Origin: Photobacterium carnosum
GTDB taxonomy: Bacteria; Pseudomonadota; Gammaproteobacteria; Enterobacterales; Vibrionaceae
NCBI RefSeq assembly: GCF_002849605.1
Contig: NZ_NPIB01000002.1
Span: forward strand, 86,520-150,519
Direction of reading: 5' to 3'
Length of the DNA: 64,000 bases
Made by a program: the position numbers and the translations under genes. This document shows positions 1 through 8,624 of the stretch, piece after piece (within the stretch, counting starts at the first letter, position 1; each line of letters begins with the position of its first letter). The notes under the pieces were generated by a model, which saw only the letters and a list, made by a program, of their open reading frames with translations, did not search any database and was not told the DNA's origin.

Positions 1-339
1 ACAACAAGTGTTTATGTTGAGGGCTCAATTGCCCCACATATTGTAATGCGCCATGGGAAAGCCTACGCCGAGTGGCAGATTTTTAATCCAGGTCGAACAG
101 GTAAGAAGAGTCGGCGTTGGGGAAAGCGTATTAACCCTAAACGCAATAAGGTAACTAAAACAGTCTTTTATCGAGATGAGCAATTTCAGAATATAGCTAA
201 AGATTGGGAGTTTGAACTGATTTTAAAGGCAGAATCCCAATTATCGCCCTTGAGATATAGCGCAGAGTACATCTACAAGGCAAGAAGTGACATACAACAA
301 TTATTAAAATCTATAGTAAGAAAAGGGGATAATAAATGA
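1..339 (+). CDS. MobI-like conjugative transfer protein, 5'-truncated by window edge
   Basis: The frame is open from base 1, so the gene starts to the left; the first internal ATG is at 46. About 112 codons are visible. The part is basic and rich in Trp, Lys and Arg, with a GKKSRRWGKRI stretch followed by an amphipathic helix ending IQQLLKSIVRK. This spacing (basic beta-rich part, then a helix with Trp-Glu-Leu) resembles MobI of SXT and IncA/C elements, an auxiliary factor needed with TraI for mobilisation and usually encoded beside oriT. If so, oriT should lie just left of the window. It overlaps the next gene by 4 bases (ATGA), so the two are translationally coupled. The MobI assignment rests on pattern only. 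Confidence 0.45.
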   Translation, partial: TTSVYVEGSIAPHIVMRHGKAYAEWQIFNPGRTGKKSRRWGKRINPKRNKVTKTVFYRDEQFQNIAKDWEFELILKAESQLSPLRYSAEYIYKARSDIQQLLKSIVRKGDNK

Positions 340-1031
340 CCACTCAAGTAGGTAGTGAATCTAAAACACGTAAACCTCGTACGCGTAATAAAAATAGCGA
401 ACCTAAACAAGAAAAAGGTAAAGGTAATAGTGAACCCGTCCGTAAACCATTCATCTTTGAACAAACTCGTAAGGCTTTACCATACGATATATTAGCTAAA
501 TCGAATACTGTTCTCGATTATCTAAACCGCAATGGTGGTCGTGCCGTCGGAGCATTTCAGCGTATTGCTGCACTGAATCAGCTAACACAACGTAACAATG
601 ATATTCGCACTCGTTTAACTGAATGGTTGAATTGCCGATTAACATTGTCTCAAGAAGAAGTTGCTGCATTTGAAGCTAAAGCCATCTCGTTTAAAGCTGA
701 TGTTGTTATCGAGCCTATTAGTGTTGTTGTGCCTGAGACGTTCACTTATCGAATTGATGTAACTCACCCAATTTTTTGGCGTTTTATCGGCATTTTTGAG
801 GCTGTTGACCGTAACATCGCGGAATTTGAAAACATGTGGATCGCTGGCCTTATCGATGATGAGTCAATGATACAGTCTCGCAATGATAGTTTGACAATTA
901 TTACTGATTTAGTGGCTAGCATTTATCAAATAACTAATGCCTCTCGTGATCGAGAAGGTGGTTTATATGATACGAATGATTACAAAGCGATCATGACGGC
1001 TCTTTCTGCTAAATCAGTTATGGATAAGTAA
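336..1031 (+). CDS. DUF1845-like protein upstream of the relaxase
   Basis: A 231-aa soluble protein with a Lys/Arg/Asn-rich disordered N-terminus (residues 1-40) and a helical C-terminal part. The segment THPIFWRFIGIFEAVDRNI around residues 141-160 is like the aromatic helix of the DUF1845/PFL_4669 family that sits next to relaxase genes in many integrative elements and IncC plasmids. It overlaps the previous gene by ATGA and ends 4 bases before traI, so the three form one operon. Its role is unknown; regulation or relaxosome assembly is plausible from position. The family assignment is from memory of the pattern. Confidence 0.4.
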   Translation: MTTQVGSESKTRKPRTRNKNSEPKQEKGKGNSEPVRKPFIFEQTRKALPYDILAKSNTVLDYLNRNGGRAVGAFQRIAALNQLTQRNNDIRTRLTEWLNCRLTLSQEEVAAFEAKAISFKADVVIEPISVVVPETFTYRIDVTHPIFWRFIGIFEAVDRNIAEFENMWIAGLIDDESMIQSRNDSLTIITDLVASIYQITNASRDREGGLYDTNDYKAIMTALSAKSVMDK

Positions 1032-1035
1032 TAAA

Positions 1036-3939
1036 ATGGGGCTAAAGCAGATCATTCATCATCTATTGGTTGGGGCTGCTGGTTGGTTAGCCCCAAAGCG
1101 ACAAGATAAAGATATTGAGGTCGATCAGTATATTGATGACCTCATTAAATACCCGCCCACAACAAAAGGCGTACCACTTTTATCACTGAATAAAATTGCA
1201 GCATCGCAATCTGAATTAATATCATTAACGCTACGTGACTCGGGATTAAACGATCCGTTCCATGGTAATGACCACGACGCCGTAATAGCTTACAACCAAG
1301 GAAAAAGTCAGCATAAAATTGGTGCTGCTTTGGACCTGAACTTCGATACTTTATATCGTCAAGTATTTCTAAATTACATTAGTTACATACATTTATTGCC
1401 CGCCTCGGAAGCTCATCATCATTCTGACGTTGGTGGTTTAGTTCGTCATAGCTTAGAGGTGGCTCTTAATAGCCTACGGCAGTCATACCAACAAATATTA
1501 CCGGCTGTTGGGCAAGTGGATGAAGAACAATACCGAAAACCTCGATGGCAATATGCTGCATGGATTGTTGGGCTATTGCATGATGCAGGTAAAATATTGT
1601 TTGATATGCATGTTTATGACATAGCAACAGGTGTTGAATGGAACCCATACCTTTCTGATATTTATCAATGGGGTAATGAACATAATGTTGAGCGATACCG
1701 TGTTACATGGAGAGCTGAGCATCGTCATAAAAAGCATGAAAATTTAAGTATTCAGATTATTGACTGGGTTTTAACGCCTGAGGCTAAATCGTTTTTAATG
1801 GACAATTCAGATGAGTTAGCCATTGAAATGAACCATGCTCTTACTGACTATCATACACAAGATGGATATCTTCAAATTTGCTTACGTAAGGCAGATTCCG
1901 CTAGTACAGATAAAGATATAAAAACTCAATGGCATGATTTAATTGGTAAGCGTCGTTATCCACTTGAAGGCGTTATTGTAAGTGCTATGCGCCGCCTCCG
2001 AGACTCATGGCGACTAAATGAAGTTAACGGCAATATTTGGATCATAGGGGGCGAAGTTTACCTTACCTACCCTCGTTCTATACAAGCAATTATAAGTAAG
2101 TTACAGCAAGAAAATACGGATGTACCCGCAGAGGTTAGTCGTGTTCTGGAAATCCTTGAAAACCGAAATTTAGTTAAACGATTAGAACCTGAGACATCAG
2201 TATCTTACTTTACGCCATCGATTCATATCGAAGGTTTTTCTCAACCCGAACGTGTAGTTAAATTAGCTTGGCCAAGTTTATTGTTTGAGGGATTACCTAT
2301 CCCCAATAGTATCCCTGGTTTATTACGCCTAAATAATAGAGGGAAATCTATTGAATTCACGTTAGAAGGTGCTGTAGTTGAACATTTAGAACAAGACGAA
2401 CAAATACAATCAGTTGATTCCAATGATCAGAATGCAGTAAGCGAAAAACAGCAAACTAGCAATGATCAGAATGCGGTAAGCGAAAAACAGCAAACTAGCA
2501 ATGATAAACCTAAACCTGATGTTAGTGAGACTCAATCACCTAGTGAGTTCGTTGATATAAATACGGGGAAAGTAATAACGGCAGTTGATCCGCTTATGAA
2601 TCAATTGAGTGATATCATTCCGGGGTTACAAAAAATGCCACCTCGTCCAACTGGTAACCATGGAATTAAATTCCACAATCAAGAATCTGAGGCGAAGCAA
2701 GCCCCTGAGCCACCGAAGACAAAACAATCTCCTGTGCCATCCAAGGCGAAGCAAGCCCCTGAGCCACCGAAGACAAAACAATCTCCTGTGCCATCCAAGG
2801 CGAAGCAAGCCCCTGAGCCACCGAAGACAAAACAATCTCCTGTGCCATCTGTAAATCAAGATGCAGGAAATAAATCTCATAATACAAAGCCTAAAGCCAA
2901 GATAAATCCGGCGATAACTAACAATGAAAAACAAAGTAAAGCTTCTAATAATCAAGCAGCAAAAGTTGATGTTTGTGTTCTGAGTAACGGTCTCATTAGT
3001 CGAAAACGAAACACCAATATAGATAAAGAGCCCAAAGATACAGTTGAAACTAATTGGCTTAACAAGCAACCAGATCCAAATGATTTATCAGCCGTCTTTT
3101 TAACAGCTTTAGTTAATAAAATTACCGATAAACAATTGTTAATAGAAAACAACGATAATATTTATCTCTTTAAAGGGTACTTGATAGTTACGACTAAATG
3201 CATTGAAGAATTAGGGATAAGCATTCGTGATATTTCTAGTGTTTTACGAAAAAAAACAATGCTTTTAAGTGATATTGATAAGCCGAATATTGCCGTTCAT
3301 AACTTTACTGTATGTGACAAACAGCAAAAATGTATAGTTCTTAGTTGCCATATTACGCGCTGTATTATGATGGATGTTAATCAGCATATCGAGCATATCA
3401 AATACCCAATAACCATTCTCCCTGCCCCTCTTCGTAAACCTTATGGTATGGATATTAAAAAATTAACAAGTAAGCAAAAACAAAATGATCAAGTTGAAAA
3501 CGTTGAAAACGTTGAAAAAGTGGTTTCGAGTTCTCCAGAGACACCACCCGCAGCGTTAATTATTGATGACGTCACCCCAGAACTACCTATTAAATCTAAA
3601 GGAGAAAAACGACAACTACCTGATAATACTGATTTCAGTCCTGTAAGTAATATAAGCAAGTTAAACAATATTAAGCCTGATTCTAATCTTGCTGCATTTA
3701 TTAAATGGCTTAATGAAAGTTGGTCACCTGATTGCCCGTTTATGCAATATACCAATGGTTCTATTTCACTCGATTTCGACATGGCACGTAAAGAGTTTCG
3801 CTCTCAATTAAAAATAGGTATTAGAGTCAAAGATATCGACTGTTTACGACACGAAAGCGTGCAACTAATTAGTAAAACAACCCCAACAATAAAGAAAGAA
3901 TTTTGGGTATTAAAACAAGGTGTGATAACTCATGAATAA
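1036..3939 (+). CDS. traI: TraI, MOBH-family conjugative relaxase
   Basis: A 967-aa relaxase that would nick oriT and lead the transferred strand. The N-terminal TraI_2 domain has the MOBH/HD-type motif HHHSDVGGLVRHS at about residues 127-139, then GLLHDAGK at about 179-186 and a His-rich HRHKKH near residue 234, the expected metal ligands of this HD-hydrolase-like family. The C-terminal domain (about 880-965) matches the TraI_2_C type. Between them is a long low-complexity linker with two direct repeats: a 13-residue unit twice near residues 465-490 and an 18-residue Pro/Lys/Gln unit three times near 553-606. It lies 4 bases after the DUF1845-like gene and overlaps traD by 8 bases. Confidence 0.9.
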   Translation: MGLKQIIHHLLVGAAGWLAPKRQDKDIEVDQYIDDLIKYPPTTKGVPLLSLNKIAASQSELISLTLRDSGLNDPFHGNDHDAVIAYNQGKSQHKIGAALDLNFDTLYRQVFLNYISYIHLLPASEAHHHSDVGGLVRHSLEVALNSLRQSYQQILPAVGQVDEEQYRKPRWQYAAWIVGLLHDAGKILFDMHVYDIATGVEWNPYLSDIYQWGNEHNVERYRVTWRAEHRHKKHENLSIQIIDWVLTPEAKSFLMDNSDELAIEMNHALTDYHTQDGYLQICLRKADSASTDKDIKTQWHDLIGKRRYPLEGVIVSAMRRLRDSWRLNEVNGNIWIIGGEVYLTYPRSIQAIISKLQQENTDVPAEVSRVLEILENRNLVKRLEPETSVSYFTPSIHIEGFSQPERVVKLAWPSLLFEGLPIPNSIPGLLRLNNRGKSIEFTLEGAVVEHLEQDEQIQSVDSNDQNAVSEKQQTSNDQNAVSEKQQTSNDKPKPDVSETQSPSEFVDINTGKVITAVDPLMNQLSDIIPGLQKMPPRPTGNHGIKFHNQESEAKQAPEPPKTKQSPVPSKAKQAPEPPKTKQSPVPSKAKQAPEPPKTKQSPVPSVNQDAGNKSHNTKPKAKINPAITNNEKQSKASNNQAAKVDVCVLSNGLISRKRNTNIDKEPKDTVETNWLNKQPDPNDLSAVFLTALVNKITDKQLLIENNDNIYLFKGYLIVTTKCIEELGISIRDISSVLRKKTMLLSDIDKPNIAVHNFTVCDKQQKCIVLSCHITRCIMMDVNQHIEHIKYPITILPAPLRKPYGMDIKKLTSKQKQNDQVENVENVEKVVSSSPETPPAALIIDDVTPELPIKSKGEKRQLPDNTDFSPVSNISKLNNIKPDSNLAAFIKWLNESWSPDCPFMQYTNGSISLDFDMARKEFRSQLKIGIRVKDIDCLRHESVQLISKTTPTIKKEFWVLKQGVITHE
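2691..2852 (+). repeat. three 54-bp in-frame tandem repeats inside traI
   Basis: Three nearly perfect 54-bp copies start at 2691, 2745 and 2799. Each encodes the 18-residue unit KQAPEPPKTKQSPVPSKA, a proline-rich flexible linker. A 39-bp in-frame repeat (two copies) also lies at about 2423-2500. Near-identity at DNA level implies recent slippage or unequal crossover. Confidence 0.9.
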
Positions 3940-5806
3940 ACGGCACCATAATTTTTGGATGGAAAATCTTTTTCGCCCAGTATTCGAATTAAACCTTGCG
4001 GTGATATGGATTAGTGGCGGGATATTTACTCTTTTAGCTGGAGTAACTTCAACCATGGAAGCTGATGCACGTTTACCTATGTTGGTTGGCTTCAGTATGA
4101 TTATCGTTGGAATAATCCGTATAAAACAGGGCGTTCCATTAATGAAGCGCCAATACGCCTTGTTTGTTAATTACTTTTATAAAATTAAAGGTGCTAAATT
4201 TCGCAAAAAGAATATCGCTCACAAGGATACAGCCTTTTTGGGACGAGGGTACGAATGGGGCCCTGAAATCGCTCAACGGGCTTACCAAGTAATGAATATG
4301 TCAACCAAATACACTGACGTTAAATTACCATTTATTTTGAAGCCACTGGCGATGCAATTTAAAGAGACTACCAGAAAATTAGGCGGAAAACCGTGGATCC
4401 ATGGCCTTGGTGATGAAGAAGAAATTGATGCTAGTGAGTCAATATTTCATGCCCATACCGTTATATTTGGTAACCCGGGCACAGGTAAAACAACACTGTT
4501 GTCAATGTTAAGTCGCGGTGCTATGCATCGAGATAATGTAATCATTATCGTTGACCCTAAAAATGATAATGACTGGCGTAGTCGAGTGCAAGCTGAAGCT
4601 GAAGTTATGGGTGTACCTTTTCATTTCTTTCACCCATCACATCCATCACAGAGTTGCCGAATTGACCCCTTAAATTCATATTCACGATCCACTGAATTAG
4701 CATCACGTATCGCGTCATTATTGCCAGGGGAATCAGATAGCGATCCCTTCGTCCAATTCGCTTGGAACTGTATATACGAAATTATAGAGGCGATGCTTTA
4801 TATTGAAGAAAAACCTCAACTTACGTCAATTGGTCATTATTTAATGATCGGTAAAAACCGTCTTGCAGAGAAATGCCTACATAAGTATTTCAAGTCAACT
4901 ATTGGTGAAAACTGGCTGCAGCAAAAAGGCAAAGAAATGGCGGGATTGGCAAATGGTGATTTGTTTAATGGCATGATCGCTTACTACTTCAACGTAAGCG
5001 ACTCATCGCTACATGTAAAAGCTCTTAGCGATATGTTGAATATGGTTATGCACGATGCTGCTCACATGAGCAAGATGTTGTCTTCAACTGCCCCGTTATT
5101 TGCCCAATTAACATCTAAACCACTTGATGATTTGCTATCACCGACTTTGCACATGGATGAACGGGATGAATTGAGCCCTATTGTAGATATTGACCGCTTA
5201 GTACATACCGGTGGTGTACTTTATGTTGCACTAGATAGTTTATCAGACCAAATGGTAGCAAGTTCGATCGGCAAGCTTATCTGTGCTGATGTGTGTGCGG
5301 CATCAGCTCGACGGTATAATTTTGAAAAAGGTGAAGGTAAACGCGTAAGTATATTTATAGATGAAGCGCACGCGGTCATAAATGAACCGATACTCAATAT
5401 GTTAGCAGTAGCTAGGGGCGCAAAATTTGAGCTTTATGTGAGTTCTCAAACATTGCCCGATTATATAGCCAAAACATCTGAAGCTCAGGCTCGACGTATC
5501 CTCGGCTTAGCTTCAAACCTATTTTGTTTGAGAGTTAATGACAATATTACACAAGAATACGCTACGGAAAACTTCGGTGAAGGTAATATTAAAAGCGTTG
5601 GATATTCGCTTAATAGTGGTACGTCAACGACAGGTGCCCTTGGTGAGTTTAGCGGGGGATTAAAGGAACAGTTATCAGAGTCGAGAGAAAAACTTTTCCC
5701 TGCAACATTACTTGGTGATCTACCTAATTTGCAATATATCGCACGTCTAGCTGATGGCCGCAAAATGAAGGGTCGTATTCCATTTATTATTGATAAAGCA
5801 GCGTAA
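3932..5806 (+). CDS. traD: TraD, type IV coupling protein
   Basis: A 624-aa inner-membrane ATPase of the TraD/TraG (VirD4) class that brings the relaxosome to the secretion channel. Two N-terminal membrane segments lie at about residues 18-38 and 47-65. Walker A is GNPGTGKTT at about 181-189, and Walker B is VSIFIDEAHAV at about 472-482, followed by the conserved SSQT-type sensor region. The length matches SXT TraD (about 600 aa). It overlaps traI by 8 bases and is followed after 5 bases by the DUF4400 gene, the same order as in SXT/R391 and IncA/C elements. Confidence 0.92.
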   Translation: MNKRHHNFWMENLFRPVFELNLAVIWISGGIFTLLAGVTSTMEADARLPMLVGFSMIIVGIIRIKQGVPLMKRQYALFVNYFYKIKGAKFRKKNIAHKDTAFLGRGYEWGPEIAQRAYQVMNMSTKYTDVKLPFILKPLAMQFKETTRKLGGKPWIHGLGDEEEIDASESIFHAHTVIFGNPGTGKTTLLSMLSRGAMHRDNVIIIVDPKNDNDWRSRVQAEAEVMGVPFHFFHPSHPSQSCRIDPLNSYSRSTELASRIASLLPGESDSDPFVQFAWNCIYEIIEAMLYIEEKPQLTSIGHYLMIGKNRLAEKCLHKYFKSTIGENWLQQKGKEMAGLANGDLFNGMIAYYFNVSDSSLHVKALSDMLNMVMHDAAHMSKMLSSTAPLFAQLTSKPLDDLLSPTLHMDERDELSPIVDIDRLVHTGGVLYVALDSLSDQMVASSIGKLICADVCAASARRYNFEKGEGKRVSIFIDEAHAVINEPILNMLAVARGAKFELYVSSQTLPDYIAKTSEAQARRILGLASNLFCLRVNDNITQEYATENFGEGNIKSVGYSLNSGTSTTGALGEFSGGLKEQLSESREKLFPATLLGDLPNLQYIARLADGRKMKGRIPFIIDKAA

Positions 5807-5811
5807 TCACA

Positions 5812-6447
5812 ATGGCTGAGAAAATTCCAAAAAAAGAATATACGTTCCTACAGAAATTTATTTTAATGATTTCTGCAGCATCCATCGCGTATTTGGTCTT
5901 TATAATGCAACCGCAAGAATATAGAGAAACACTTCAGAGTGAGATTAACTCATTCAGAACCGTTGCAGGCTCATTAGAAAGCAAAACTGTACTTTCTCGC
6001 GCTTACAACATGTACAAGTGGGCTTTTATTCAAACAAATATCATCCCTGAAATGGAAAAAATAGTTACCCCAACGAGTTATGTTGGCCAAAATTATTGGC
6101 AAGAACCCGTTATTCGTATTGTGGAAAATATAAAGCTACTGTTTTATCAATCTTGCTACCGAATATCTGTTTTTATCTCATGGTTCATCTTGGGTGTACC
6201 CGTAATGTTTGCGTTAGGTGCTGATGGTTTCTATAAGCGAAAAATGAAGCAGTATGAATTTGGGGTTGCAAGTGCCAACTTATTCCGTATATGGGTACGT
6301 ACTGGTTTCTTCACATTCTTTATTATTGATATTTACTTCATATTCCCCGCCGCTGGTATTTTTGGCGTAATTTTGCCACCAGCAATGTTCCTTATACTAG
6401 GGTTCGCAATACGATATGCGCTAAGTAACGTTAGCAAAGTATTCTAA
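5812..6447 (+). CDS. DUF4400-type conjugation membrane protein
   Basis: A 211-aa protein with an N-terminal membrane segment (about 15-32) and a cluster of hydrophobic segments between about 118 and 205. In SXT/R391 and IncA/C elements the gene straight after traD encodes a DUF4400 membrane protein of this size and topology, so the call rests on synteny plus topology. It starts 5 bases after traD and ends the traI-traD operon; a hairpin at 6476-6500 follows. It is probably an accessory membrane subunit at the coupling protein, but its biochemical role is not established. Confidence 0.65.
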   Translation: MAEKIPKKEYTFLQKFILMISAASIAYLVFIMQPQEYRETLQSEINSFRTVAGSLESKTVLSRAYNMYKWAFIQTNIIPEMEKIVTPTSYVGQNYWQEPVIRIVENIKLLFYQSCYRISVFISWFILGVPVMFALGADGFYKRKMKQYEFGVASANLFRIWVRTGFFTFFIIDIYFIFPAAGIFGVILPPAMFLILGFAIRYALSNVSKVF

Positions 6448-6475
6448 CCACTACTTACTGTTAGCTATACTGAAC

Positions 6476-6500
6476 AACCACCGATTAATAGTCGGTGGGT
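6476..6500 (+). terminator. hairpin after the traI-traD operon
   Basis: Inverted arms AACCACCGA and TCGGTGGGTT with a 7-base loop. There is no long T-run, so it may be a weak terminator or a subterminal palindrome of the adjacent IS200-like element. Confidence 0.45.
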
Positions 6501-6525
6501 TAGTGTAATGTACTAAAGTGCGGAA

Positions 6526-6543
6526 ACGGGGCGAAAGCCCCGT
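6526..6543. other. GC-rich hairpin abutting the tnpA stop codon
   Basis: ACGGGGC-GAAA-GCCCCGT is a perfect 7-bp stem with a GNRA-type loop, touching the 3' end of the transposase gene. IS200/IS605 elements carry such subterminal hairpins as the DNA substrate for TnpA, so this is a candidate right-end hairpin; it could also act as the terminator. Confidence 0.5.
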
Positions 6544-6971
6544 CATTGTTCAATTTTTAACTTATCGTCAATTTTTGGCTCAAAATGATGCTCAAGATAT
6601 TGCTCGATCATTTCATCGGTAATGTTTCCCGACGATGCGCAAAAATACCCTCTAGCCCAAAAATGACGACCCCAGTACCGCTTTTTGATGTGAGGGAACG
6701 ACTCGAACAGCTTCGAAGACGTCCGCCCTTTGATTCTCCTCATTATCTCACTTGGAGCCATGTTTGGCGGAGAGGATAGCAATAGATGCACATGATCTTT
6801 GCTCACCACGCCACTGATGATTTCAATGTCAAAAGCGGCGCACGTTTGCCGAATTAGCTCTCTAACTTTTAATGCTACATCTCCCGTTAATATCTGGTAT
6901 CTGTATTTTGTCACAAACACAAAATGGTAATGGACGCTGTAGACACTGTGACTACCATAACGATAACTCAT
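6543..6971 (-). CDS. tnpA: IS200/IS605-family TnpA transposase (Y1 HUH)
   Basis: A 142-aa, full-length single-strand transposase. The HUH metal motif is present (KDHVHLLLS, about residues 60-68) and the catalytic tyrosine is in EQYLEHH near residue 123, so it should be active. No TnpB partner is next to it. The reading frame starts with an ATG that overlaps the TGA of the 59-aa gene upstream (ATGA), an unusually tight arrangement for an insertion sequence. It lies between the traD and pilin operons, on the opposite strand to both. Confidence 0.88.
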   Translation of the reverse strand: MSYRYGSHSVYSVHYHFVFVTKYRYQILTGDVALKVRELIRQTCAAFDIEIISGVVSKDHVHLLLSSPPNMAPSEIMRRIKGRTSSKLFESFPHIKKRYWGRHFWARGYFCASSGNITDEMIEQYLEHHFEPKIDDKLKIEQ

Positions 6972-7147
6972 GCAGTTTCGTTGTAGTGTCGCGCTATTTC
7001 GAGCAGTGCTAATCTGTTTTTACGATTGTTTGTAACACCTGTTTTTTGAGAGGCTTTTTCAATTGCAGCGAGGACTATTGCAGCGTCCTCGCTTGACAAA
7101 AAACACCCAAAAACTTGAACCTTATCTTTTCTGTAATCTGTAGCCAT
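6968..7147 (-). CDS. small orphan protein upstream of tnpA
   Basis: A 59-aa ORF, MATDYRKDKVQVF at the start and IARHYNETA at the end, predicted mostly helical with a mixed-charge surface. It is not long enough for confident classification; the size and the pattern of a short beta strand then two helices would suit a ribbon-helix-helix-like protein. Its stop overlaps the tnpA start, and the 120-aa gene ends 17 bases upstream, so all three leftward genes could be one transcript. Whether it belongs to the insertion sequence or was interrupted at its 3' end by it cannot be decided here. Confidence 0.45.
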   Translation of the reverse strand: MATDYRKDKVQVFGCFLSSEDAAIVLAAIEKASQKTGVTNNRKNRLALLEIARHYNETA

Positions 7148-7164
7148 GTTAAAAAAATCCCAAA

Positions 7165-7527
7165 TTAGCTTAAAGCGTGAGTATCAAATACATAAACAAC
7201 TTGCGCATCATAGATAACAATCTCACCAACATCATTACCCTCATAACCATCAAAGCCACCGATGATTACTACTTGATTTGACTCTGTATCGTAATCCTTT
7301 GCTGTTGCCATTGCTTTTTCAAAGCAACCGATCTCCCATCCATCCCACTCTAAATCAACCCCAGACGTCCCCTCTAACTGCTCGTCTGTTGTTTCGCCAT
7401 CAACCCAGACGTAAGAAGCATCAATATCATCACCAATACTAACGATAACTCCATTAGTCATCACGCGGATTGCATATTTGTTAAACCCAGCATTTTCTAA
7501 TGTTTCGTTCAGTAATTCGATGTTCAT
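7165..7527 (-). CDS. acidic orphan protein
   Basis: A 120-aa, strongly acidic protein (many Asp and Glu, few Lys/Arg) with alternating hydrophobic strands such as NQVVIIGGFDGYEG and GEIVIYDAQVVYVFD. No signal peptide or membrane segment. Acidic small proteins of this kind on mobile elements are sometimes DNA-mimic or anti-restriction proteins, but nothing specific supports that. Likely transcribed from the 7530-7800 region divergently from the pilin gene. Confidence 0.55.
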   Translation of the reverse strand: MNIELLNETLENAGFNKYAIRVMTNGVIVSIGDDIDASYVWVDGETTDEQLEGTSGVDLEWDGWEIGCFEKAMATAKDYDTESNQVVIIGGFDGYEGNDVGEIVIYDAQVVYVFDTHALS

Positions 7528-7567
7528 AATTGCGATTCCTAATTCGTTTCGATGTAGCTATAACATC

Positions 7568-7585
7568 AAAAGCTCATGAGCTTTT
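7568..7585. promoter_or_regulatory. perfect 18-bp palindrome in the divergent promoter region
   Basis: AAAAGCTCATGAGCTTTT is fully self-complementary. It lies about 40 bases upstream of the leftward 120-aa gene and 215 upstream of the pilin gene, a good place for a dimeric regulator. A second inverted repeat, GTTCG-5-CGAAC, is at 7761-7775 just before the pilin gene. Confidence 0.45.
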
Positions 7586-7800
7586 AAAGAATATTTGAGA
7601 TAAATCTAATCGCATAAATGAGATGGTTTTAACCTAGATTGAGACAATAAATAGCTAACAGTAAACATTAACCTCGCAAGAATAATTGCGTTATTGCTAC
7701 CAAAAAACCCCCCAATTCCTTAATTATTATTTAATTAAATAGTGCATCATTGCTTCGTAGGTTCGGCATACGAACACAACCATTTTAAAAATAAGGTTTT

Positions 7801-8217
7801 ATGAAGATGAACACATTAACAATGAAAAACGCTAACACTTTCCATGTGTCTACTACACAAGTTTTAATTATGCTTGCTGTAGTTGTTGCTACAATTGCTT
7901 TAATCGTTGGCTTTGATGCTTGGGCTGCAACTGCTACTGAGGGTGTTGCATCTCAGTTTGAGGAAATGTGGGAAGACGTACAAGCTATCGCAACTGGCGC
8001 ACCTGGTAAGATCCTAATGCTTATCATGGTTATGGGTGTTGTGTTTTTCTCAACAGTTAAGCCTAACCTTGTTGGTTTTGCTGGTTGTGTGATCGCAGTT
8101 CTTGTATTAGCTAACGCAAGTAAAATCATCAACGGTTCTCTAACAGCTTCAGTATTCGATGCTGTACCTCAAGCATTACACACTGCAACTACTGTTTTAC
8201 CTGTAATTGGTATGTAA
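7801..8217 (+). CDS. traA: TraA-type conjugative pilin precursor
   Basis: A 138-aa propilin. A long leader (to about residue 42, ending near DAWAATA) precedes the mature part, which has two hydrophobic helices (about 75-95 and 98-115) separated by a short polar turn, the plan of F-type pilins. It is first in the mating-pair-formation operon, directly before traL, as expected. An AAGG sits just before the start; ATG codons at 7801 and 7807 are both possible. A strong hairpin right after the gene probably limits readthrough so that pilin is made in excess over the downstream subunits. Confidence 0.72.
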   Translation: MKMNTLTMKNANTFHVSTTQVLIMLAVVVATIALIVGFDAWAATATEGVASQFEEMWEDVQAIATGAPGKILMLIMVMGVVFFSTVKPNLVGFAGCVIAVLVLANASKIINGSLTASVFDAVPQALHTATTVLPVIGM

Positions 8218-8276
8218 ATAAAACTTTTGTCAGTACATTACAACTATATGTATTGACTAAACCTCTTACACTATTG

Positions 8277-8310
8277 AAAATTGGCGTTGTTATTTAACAA
8301 CGCCAATTTT
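8277..8310 (+). terminator. strong hairpin between pilin gene and traL (attenuator)
   Basis: A perfect 15-bp stem (AAAATTGGCGTTGTT and its complement) with a 4-base ATTT loop, followed by TTTTGTG. It lies inside an otherwise continuous operon, so it should act as a partial terminator or mRNA stabiliser setting the pilin-to-channel ratio. Confidence 0.75.
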
Positions 8311-8323
8311 GTGTGTGTAATTT

Positions 8324-8620
8324 ATGGAACTAAGAAAAGATCAACAATATCTAGCTTTACGTGTTAACGATCCACAAATGGTAATTTTTTGGGACGTTGA
8401 TGAAGTAAGACCGATAATAATCAGTATGGCGCTAGGTGTGCCTTTTGACTTACTTAACTATTCAATGCCTTTAGGTATTCTTGTTTTCGTTTTATCTCGA
8501 CGATTAAAACAACGATATGCTAAAGGCATTATTAATCATCTTTTATGGTGGCATGGAATATTACCCCTAAAAGAAACCCCTTCGATGCCAGATCCATTAA
8601 TCAGAGAGCTTTTTAGGTAA
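8324..8620 (+). CDS. traL: TraL, conjugal transfer pilus assembly protein
   Basis: A 98-aa inner-membrane protein with a hydrophobic hairpin at about residues 28-58 (IIISMALGVPFDLLN, then MPLGILVFVLSRR), typical of TraL/VirB3. It belongs to the inner-membrane platform of the type IV secretion system. It is followed after 4 bases by traE; the order traL-E-K-B is conserved in F-type systems and supports the call. Confidence 0.8.
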   Translation: MELRKDQQYLALRVNDPQMVIFWDVDEVRPIIISMALGVPFDLLNYSMPLGILVFVLSRRLKQRYAKGIINHLLWWHGILPLKETPSMPDPLIRELFR

Positions 8621-8624
8621 TCAA

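Noticed and set aside
1..45. oriT next to the MobI-like gene.
   Set aside because: The visible 45 bases are coding; oriT would lie outside the window.
2609..3069. Several frames within traI repeats, both strands.
   Set aside because: By-products of the 54-bp tandem repeat; traI is clearly coding.
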